Positions 59,382-64,000 of a stretch of 64,000 nt of DNA are shown here, one piece after another. The position numbers and the translations under genes are program-made. Numbering within the stretch: the first letter of the stretch is position 1; every line of letters starts with the position of its first letter. The DNA comes from Natrinema sp. CBA1119 (GTDB lineage Archaea > Halobacteriota > Halobacteria > Halobacteriales > Natrialbaceae). Location: positions 682,001 through 746,000 of the forward strand of contig NZ_PDBS01000001.1 of the NCBI RefSeq assembly GCF_002572525.1, in the 5' to 3' direction. The notes under the pieces are model-generated. The model ran no database searches, was not told the origin of the DNA, and saw only the letters and a program-made list of their open reading frames with translations.

Positions 59382-60672
59382 GAGCGACGATCCCGATTCG
59401 GACACGCACCGCTTCGCAACGAACAGCGTCCACGCCGGCCAGGAACCGGACTCGGCCACGGGTGCCCGCGCGCCGCCGATCTATCAGACCACGTCCTACG
59501 TCTTCGACGACACGGACCACGCCGCCGCGCTGTTCGGTCTCGAGGAGATGGGCAACATCTACTCGCGGATCATGAACCCGACGAACGCGATGTTAGAGGA
59601 ACGCATCGCGACGCTCGAGGGCGGCGTCGGCGCGCTCGCGACCTCGTCGGGAATGGCCGCGTTCGACCTCGCGACCTTCATCCTCGCGGAGGTCGGCGAT
59701 AACATCGTCTCCTCGTCGGCGCTGTACGGCGGGACGTACACCTACCTCACCCACACCGTCGCCAAGCGCGGCATCGAGACGAAGTTCGTCGACACGCTCG
59801 ACTACGACGCCTACGCGGAGGCCATCGACGACGACACCGCGTTCGTCCACCTCGAGACGATCGGCAACCCCGCGCTCATCACGCCGGACATCGAGCGGAT
59901 CGCCGATATCGCTCACGAGCACGACGTGCCGCTGTTCGTCGACAACACGTTCGCGACGCCGTATCTGTGCCGGCCGCTCGAGCACGGCGCGGACCTCGTC
60001 TGGAACTCGACGACGAAGTGGATCCACGGCGCGGGCTCGACCGTCGGCGGGATCCTTGTCGACGGCGGCTCGTTCCCCTGGGAGGAGGGCGACTACCCCG
60101 AGATCACCGAGCCGAACCCGGCCTATCACGGCGTCAACTTCCGCGAGACGTTCGGCGATATGGCCTTCTCGGTCGTCGCCCGGACCCGCGGGCTTCGGGA
60201 TTTGGGCAACCAGCAGTCGCCGTTCGACGCCTGGACGACCCTGCAGAAACTCGAGTCGCTACCCCTGCGGATGGAAAAGCACTGCGACAACGCGATGGCC
60301 GTCGCGGAGTACCTCGAGGAACATTCGGCGGTCGACTGGGTCAACTACCCCGGCCTCGAGAGCCATGAGACCCACGAGGAAGCCAGCGAGTACCTCGAGG
60401 GAGGCTACGGTGGCATGATCACGTTCGGCCTCGAGGGGGGCTACGACGCCGCCGAGACGGTCTGTAACGAGGTCGACCTCGCGAGCCTGCTGGCGAACGT
60501 CGGCGACGCGAAAACGCTGATCATCCACCCCGCGAGCACGACCCACCAACAGCTCACCGAGGAGGAGAAGCTGGCCGGCGGCGTCACCGACGACCTCGTG
60601 CGCCTCTCGGTCGGGATCGAGGACGTCGACGACGTGATCGCGGACCTCGATCGGGCGATCGAACAGGTGTAG
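59380..60672 (+). CDS. PLP-dependent O-acetylhomoserine sulfhydrylase (MetY-like; Cys/Met metabolism family)
   Basis: The 430-residue enzyme has the fold-I PLP signature: FATNSVHAGQEPDSATGARA at the start, STTKWIHGAGSTVGGILVDG with the Schiff-base lysine of the TKW motif, and the MetY-type ending HPASTTHQQLTEEEKLAGGV. Members convert O-acetyl-L-homoserine and sulfide to homocysteine, or act as cystathionine gamma-synthase/lyase; the length and HPASTTH ending favour O-acetylhomoserine aminocarboxypropyltransferase. A candidate operator covers the start. No metX is adjacent in this window. Confidence 0.92.
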   Translation: MSDDPDSDTHRFATNSVHAGQEPDSATGARAPPIYQTTSYVFDDTDHAAALFGLEEMGNIYSRIMNPTNAMLEERIATLEGGVGALATSSGMAAFDLATFILAEVGDNIVSSSALYGGTYTYLTHTVAKRGIETKFVDTLDYDAYAEAIDDDTAFVHLETIGNPALITPDIERIADIAHEHDVPLFVDNTFATPYLCRPLEHGADLVWNSTTKWIHGAGSTVGGILVDGGSFPWEEGDYPEITEPNPAYHGVNFRETFGDMAFSVVARTRGLRDLGNQQSPFDAWTTLQKLESLPLRMEKHCDNAMAVAEYLEEHSAVDWVNYPGLESHETHEEASEYLEGGYGGMITFGLEGGYDAAETVCNEVDLASLLANVGDAKTLIIHPASTTHQQLTEEEKLAGGVTDDLVRLSVGIEDVDDVIADLDRAIEQV

Positions 60673-60747
60673 GACGGAGCCGCCGCCGGTTTCACCTCGT
60701 TGTGACTATCCCTCGTCGTTAAGGTCGCGGGGATCGACTGGTCAGCT

Positions 60748-61137
60748 ATGCCGACCGGAATACTCACGTCAGAGGCGTCGGAGCAGATCGTCGCGACCTG
60801 CCGAACGGCCATCGGCGACAGCCTCCGTTCGGTCACCTACTTCACGCGCGACGACTACGAGCAGGTTTACCTCCGCGAGGACCTCGAGCGCGACGCCGAC
60901 CTCTCGACGTTTATCGGCCACGAGTGGCGCGGGTTCAAGACCACCCAGACCGCCTACGAGGGCTCGGAGCTCGGTGCGTACGACTACACCATCCGCGTGT
61001 TCGAGAACGGCTTTCTGATCCGCGTGACGAACGACAGCGAGGGCGTCTTCGTCACCACTGACGGACTGACGGTCAAAGACTTCGAAGAGGTCGCGACGGC
61101 ATTGGACGCGTTCCTCAACGAGCGCGAGATTTCGTAG
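60748..61137 (+). CDS. DUF7522 family protein
   Basis: The 129-residue protein starts MPTGILTSEASEQIVATCRT and contains VTYFTRDDYEQVYLREDLER and EGSELGAYDYTIRVFENGFL, recognised as the haloarchaeal DUF7522 family from memory. It may be a small regulatory or adaptor protein; no catalytic motif is seen. ATG 60748 is clean. Its end overlaps the 3' end of a minus-strand small gene (stop at 61115). Confidence 0.82.
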   Translation: MPTGILTSEASEQIVATCRTAIGDSLRSVTYFTRDDYEQVYLREDLERDADLSTFIGHEWRGFKTTQTAYEGSELGAYDYTIRVFENGFLIRVTNDSEGVFVTTDGLTVKDFEEVATALDAFLNEREIS

Positions 61138-61303
61138 CGTCGCCGTCGCTCGAGCGCTCGAGATCGCGGTCGTCATCGTCGTCCGCCTCGGGCTCGTCGT
61201 CGGCGTCTCGGCCACCGATCGGCAGGCCGGAGCCGCGGTCGCCGTCCGTGCCGAGGAGATGAGCGAAGCGACGACGTTCTGCCGCGTGTTTATCCAGACT
61301 CAT
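61115..61303 (-). CDS. Small acidic, disordered protein
   Basis: The 62-residue product starts MSLDKHAAERRRFAHLLGTD and is very rich in Asp, Glu and Arg (DDDDDRDLERSSDGDATKSR). The conserved-looking N-terminus argues that it is real, but the tail overlaps the end of the plus-strand DUF7522 gene by 23 nt and no family is recognised. Low certainty. Confidence 0.4.
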   Translation of the reverse strand: MSLDKHAAERRRFAHLLGTDGDRGSGLPIGGRDADDEPEADDDDDRDLERSSDGDATKSRAR

Positions 61304-61492
61304 ACCCCGGACAGTATCCGGTTTCCCCTGTAGTTATGCAGTTCATTTTCGACAACAACGGATTACTTCCCGTGAAACGGTTCCAACGACTACTGGAGTT
61401 GCCGACGCCAGGCACTGCACAGTGACTTCTCGTTCGGCCAGTGCGATCACCACAACGTAACATCCTTTTCCGCCACGCCCGTGATACGGACA

Positions 61493-62029
61493 ATGACTGA
61501 TCTCCCGACTCCCGTCGAACGCGAACTCGAGTCCCATGACGCCTTCGCCCGGACCGACGACGGCTACGACCTCACGACGACCGTCTTCGAGACGACCGTC
61601 GCGGCCGACGACGCCGAGGGAAAGCGCGACGGCCGCTTTCTGGTCACCGTCGTCCTCCCCACGCTCGACGCCGCCGTCGCCGACGAGGTCGTCGCGGCCC
61701 CCGTCGAAAACGGCTGGTTCGAGACCCTCGAGCGCCGTCTCGAGGACGTCTTCACGGTCGCCCGAACGAGCACGCACGAGGAACCCGTCATCGAACGCGA
61801 CGCCGACGAGGTCCGGGTTCGCCTCGAGTACACCGCGTGGGACGCCGGCGAGGGTGCCGACGACGCCAAGGCACTGATCGAGTTCGTCGAAGGCACCTTC
61901 GCCCAGGGGATCATCCCCGGCTACGACTATCGCGGCGAAGCGGCGACGCTGCTCGAGAACGCCCAGAGCAGGGGCCAGCAGGCTGCGAACGGGGACGGAG
62001 ACGGGAACAGTGGCGGCATGCCACTGTAA
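61493..62029 (+). CDS. DUF5813 family protein
   Basis: The 178-residue protein starts MTDLPTPVERELESHDAFAR and contains GYDLTTTVFETTVAADDAEG and RVRLEYTAWDAGEGADDAKAL, the core of haloarchaeal DUF5813 proteins. A Gly/Asn/Ser tail (NGDGDGNSGGMPL) follows. No active-site motif or export signal is seen. The ATG at 61493 is preferred; an upstream in-frame start at 61481 adds four residues. Function unknown. Confidence 0.86.
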   Translation: MTDLPTPVERELESHDAFARTDDGYDLTTTVFETTVAADDAEGKRDGRFLVTVVLPTLDAAVADEVVAAPVENGWFETLERRLEDVFTVARTSTHEEPVIERDADEVRVRLEYTAWDAGEGADDAKALIEFVEGTFAQGIIPGYDYRGEAATLLENAQSRGQQAANGDGDGNSGGMPL

Positions 62030-62090
62030 TTGCGGTACCGTTTGCTTCACTGGAGATGGGATCGTATCCACCCGATCGGCCGTTCTGCAA

Positions 62091-62264
62091 TCACTGATCC
62101 GCGGTATAGACCTCGGCCCAGAGATACCCGATTCCGAGACAGGAGTAGAGAAGTCCGAAGATCGCGAATACCAAGTCGCTTTGCACGGCGTAGGAACCCA
62201 CCTGAACGAGTCCCAGGAGGATCATCGCGACCCCGATGATCGCTTTGTGTCGTTTCTGGGCCAT
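62091..62264 (-). CDS. Small two-helix membrane protein
   Basis: The 57-residue product starts MAQKRHKAIIGVAMILLGLV and has two hydrophobic helices (residues 8-24 and 32-49), ending WAEVYTADQ. It is compact, the start ATG is clean, and it is typical of the many unannotated haloarchaeal micro-membrane proteins. No known family. Confidence 0.65.
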   Translation of the reverse strand: MAQKRHKAIIGVAMILLGLVQVGSYAVQSDLVFAIFGLLYSCLGIGYLWAEVYTADQ

Positions 62265-62635
62265 ATCGTCCGATAGTCTACTTGAGTGATAAATTCGATC
62301 GATATCGATCGCGTCCGAGCGCAACCATACCAGAGAGACGCGACTGCGGTGGCCGGGAGCGCGGCTCGAGCAGATGCGAGAGCCGCGCGACTCGGGGGAG
62401 GGCAGGCGATTCACCGACAGTCGCCGCGAGCGAACGAAGTGAGCGGAATGGAAGAAGGAGTGCTTTTAATCGAGTTTTTGCCGAGGGGGCGGCTTTGCCG
62501 CGCCCGTAGTTCGAAAGGCGCGTAGCGCCTTTCGTCATCAAGCGAGACCTTTGGTCTTGCGGACCTCGCGAATCTCCGATTCGCTCAGTCACGAGAGAGC
62601 TTCGCTCTCTCGAACGACAGCGCAAAACTTCGTTC
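62265..62635. other. Intergenic region with hairpin cluster
   Basis: No gene is supported. A TATA-like GCTTTTAATC (62462-62471) is on the plus strand, followed by several short hairpins with tiny loops (62380-62612). No coding frame here has family resemblance. Confidence 0.55.
62359..62612. repeat. Cluster of six short inverted repeats with mostly 3-nt loops
   Basis: Stems with exactly 3-nt loops include CGAAAGGCGC-GTA-GCGCCTTTCG (62512-62534, 10 bp), GCGAATC-TCC-GATTCGC (62568-62584), CGAGAGAGC-TTC-GCTCTCTCG (62592-62612), GCGAGACC-TTT-GGTCTTGC (62542-62560, one mismatch) and GGCGGC-TTT-GCCGC near 62488-62503. A further 9-bp stem (62359-62367 with 62380-62388) has a longer loop. They are spaced only a few bases apart. 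Confidence 0.7.
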
Positions 62636-62866
62636 TTAGTCCATCGCAATATACGTCTGCGTATCCTCAACGCCCTCGATAGCCTGAATGCGGGTCGCCG
62701 CGATTTCCTTGACTGCGGCCGGCGACTCGACCTGCGCTTTCGCGATGAGGTCGACGTCGCCGGCGACGATGTGGGCCGATCGAACGCCGTCGATCGATTC
62801 GATGCTGTCTCTGAGTCGATCCGCCTCGCCCGTGTTCGCTTTGATCATGACGAATGCTGTAACCAT
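62636..62866 (-). CDS. Lrp/AsnC-type ligand-binding (RAM) domain protein
   Basis: The 76-residue product begins MVTAFVMIKANTGEADRLRD and ends TQTYIAMD; it is the RAM/ACT-like ligand-binding domain of Lrp/AsnC regulators without the DNA-binding part. It may sense amino acids and partner another Lrp-type protein. Its ATG shares one base with the TrkA-like stop (TGATG), so the two are translationally coupled. A second such domain, partial, is at 63838-64000. Confidence 0.86.
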   Translation of the reverse strand: MVTAFVMIKANTGEADRLRDSIESIDGVRSAHIVAGDVDLIAKAQVESPAAVKEIAATRIQAIEGVEDTQTYIAMD

Positions 62867-63624
62867 CAGTTGACACCTCCCGAATCCGAATCCGTCTCCG
62901 TCCCGCGCTGGAGCTTCGTCGCCGCCGAACTCGAGCCGCCGTCGGCGTTGGCGGCCGCCCGGTTCGGCGTCTCGCCGACCAGAAGCTGGCGGACCTCGCT
63001 CAGGACGTCGAAGTCCGCGAGGACGACGAGTCGGTCGCCGTCGTCGAGCGAGAGGTCCTCGTCGGGGATCCCGAGCGCCTGATCGCGCTTGCCGAAGGCG
63101 AGGACGGTCGCGTCCGCGGGCAGTTGCAGTTCGCTGATCGTGTAGCCGTTGACGGGGGCCGCGTCGGTGATCGTGAGTTCGACGACCTGCAGGTGCGGTG
63201 CGATGTCGGCGATGGCGCGGATCGTCCCGCCGAGCAGGGCGTTTTTCGCGCCGATCGCGCCCAGCCGCTCGGGGTAGATGATCTCGTCGACCTGGTCGGC
63301 GTACTTCCGGTAGATCCCCTCGCGGTAGGCCTCGTCGATCCGCATGACCGTCCGACAGCCGTAGTGGTTGGCAATCATGCAGGCGGTGAAGTTGACGTTG
63401 AGATCGCTGGTCAGCGCACCGACGGCGTCGGCCGCCGCGATACCGGCCTCCTCGAGGATATCCTCGCGAGAGCCGTCGCCCTCGACGGTGGGAAACCCTT
63501 GATCGCGGGCGCGTTTGAGCGTCGGCTCGTCGCGTTCGACCACCGTTACCTCGTGGTCCTCGTCGCGCAGGACACGCGCCGTCCGCAGCCCAACCCGTCC
63601 GGCCCCGATAATGACGAACCGCAT
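62866..63624 (-). CDS. trkA: TrkA-type NAD-binding potassium transport regulator
   Basis: The 252-residue protein has a Rossmann NAD-binding RCK_N domain (MRFVIIGAGRVGLRTARVLR, Gly-rich; VEGDGSREDILEEAGI; VNFTACMIANHYGCR) in residues 1-135 and an RCK_C domain at about 140-222 (LQVVELTITDAAPVNGYTIS, GIPDEDLSLDDGDRLVVLAD). Such proteins bind NAD(H) or nucleotides and gate K+ channels or Trk/Ktr transporters, important in a salt-in haloarchaeon. The C-terminal 30 residues are a Gly/Ser/Asp tail. The stop overlaps the next gene's start by one base. No Trk membrane subunit is adjacent in this window. Confidence 0.92.
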   Translation of the reverse strand: MRFVIIGAGRVGLRTARVLRDEDHEVTVVERDEPTLKRARDQGFPTVEGDGSREDILEEAGIAAADAVGALTSDLNVNFTACMIANHYGCRTVMRIDEAYREGIYRKYADQVDEIIYPERLGAIGAKNALLGGTIRAIADIAPHLQVVELTITDAAPVNGYTISELQLPADATVLAFGKRDQALGIPDEDLSLDDGDRLVVLADFDVLSEVRQLLVGETPNRAAANADGGSSSAATKLQRGTETDSDSGGVN

Positions 63625-63699
63625 GGACAGGGGTACGCTCGCCCCGGTGAATAAGTTTGCCCCCGACTAGCATGGTATTCGTTCGGTCGAGAGTCGACC

Positions 63700-63735
63700 G
63701 ACGCTCGAGTTCGGCGTGACGCTCGAGTTCGGAGA
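63700..63735. repeat. Tandem 18-bp imperfect duplication
   Basis: GACGCTCGAGTTCGGCGT (63700-63717) is followed directly by GACGCTCGAGTTCGGAGA (63718-63735), identical for 15 of 18 bases. It lies in the intergenic region upstream of trkA; function unknown. Confidence 0.65.
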
Positions 63736-63837
63736 CTCGAGTGAATTTCCACGATGGTCGCGTCCGGCGGCTAACGGGTCCGCGAGAACACGCGAGACAA
63801 CGGAGATTGCGGAGAATGCGCACCAGATCCGGTACCG

Positions 63838-64000
63838 TTAGCCCATCGCGATGTACGTCTTCGTCTCGGTGACGCCGTCGAGTCCCTGCATGCTCGAGGA
63901 AACGGTCTGGAGCACCTCGTAGACCTCGGACGCGTCGACCTCCGCGATGATGTCGTAGTTGCCCGCGACGATGTGGGCGCCGGCGACCGACTCCAGATCG
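63838..64000 (-). CDS. Lrp/AsnC-type ligand-binding (RAM) domain protein, N-terminus cut by window edge
   Basis: The minus-strand frame from the right edge to a TAA at 63838 encodes 53 residues ending ETKTYIAMG, including HIVAGNYDIIAEVDASEVYE, the Lrp ligand-binding domain. It is similar to the complete small protein at 62636 (HIVAGDVDLIAKAQ, TQTYIAMD). Whether it carries an N-terminal helix-turn-helix cannot be seen. It lies upstream of trkA on the same strand. Confidence 0.78.
   Translation of the reverse strand, partial: DLESVAGAHIVAGNYDIIAEVDASEVYEVLQTVSSSMQGLDGVTETKTYIAMG

Noticed and set aside
61336-61425. 29-codon plus frame beginning MQFIFDNNGLLPVKRFQRLL
   Set aside because: It has a clean start and stop and reads protein-like, but at this length and without a family or promoter it cannot be claimed as a gene.

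Overview
The window is haloarchaeal chromosome. It is GC-rich, its proteins are strongly acidic, several genes have a TATA-like element about 25-30 nt upstream of the start codon with little or no leader, several exported proteins carry twin-arginine signals, and it encodes many families known mainly from Halobacteria (DUF7518, DUF5802, DUF7113, DUF7344, DUF7342, DUF5813). The gene set and repeats fit the Natrialbales (Natrinema/Haloterrigena group), but the genus is an inference. I see no rRNA, tRNA, CRISPR array or complete transposase gene.

Layout. 1-2.3 kb: 3' part of a branched-chain amino-acid ABC transporter (permease and Tat lipoprotein binding protein). 2.6-5.7 kb: a histidine kinase with about six PAS domains. 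5.8-10.9 kb: chromosome-organisation block (DUF7518 coiled coil, smc, scpA) behind a palindromic operator candidate. 11.2-12.3 kb: a regulator/TumE-like pair resembling a toxin-antitoxin module. 12.4-23 kb: metabolic genes (mtnP, MATE exporter, phosphoribosyltransferase, thiC, an alpha/beta-hydrolase lipoprotein lacking its nucleophile, PhzF-like protein, ppsA). 23-28.3 kb: small membrane proteins, an ArsR regulator, a secreted coiled-coil protein, DUF5802 plus a Vms1-like release factor, and tiny zinc-finger genes. 28.3-33.6 kb: MFS exporter, a D-glutamate pair (DgcN, DgcA), a Tat-exported protein and a P-loop kinase. 33.7-39.2 kb: two tandem paralogous membrane proteins, a lipoprotein, and PspA with a small HTH protein. 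39.3-49.3 kb: M23 metallopeptidase, HerA and NurA separated by accessory genes and a decayed regulator. 49.5-55.4 kb: HTTM protein, gpmI, and a 7TM histidine kinase. 55.8-59.2 kb: PhoX-type phosphatase with C-terminal cohesin and dockerin modules followed at once by a PGF-CTERM-anchored cohesin protein. 59.4-64 kb: metY-like gene, small conserved genes, a hairpin cluster, TrkA and Lrp/AsnC-type sensor domains.

Mobile and repeat content: one family of palindromic MITE-like elements of about 83 bp (two complete copies, one truncated), an unrelated 81-bp palindromic element abutting the Vms1-like gene, a 4 x 21-bp tandem repeat, and a run of short hairpins with mostly 3-nt loops.

The most notable candidate system is the phosphatase-cohesin-dockerin / anchored-cohesin operon, which could display a phosphatase on the archaeal surface by a cellulosome-like interaction. 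Others are the TumE-like pair, a pseudoknot-shaped intergenic element at 25991-26046, and several palindromic operators.
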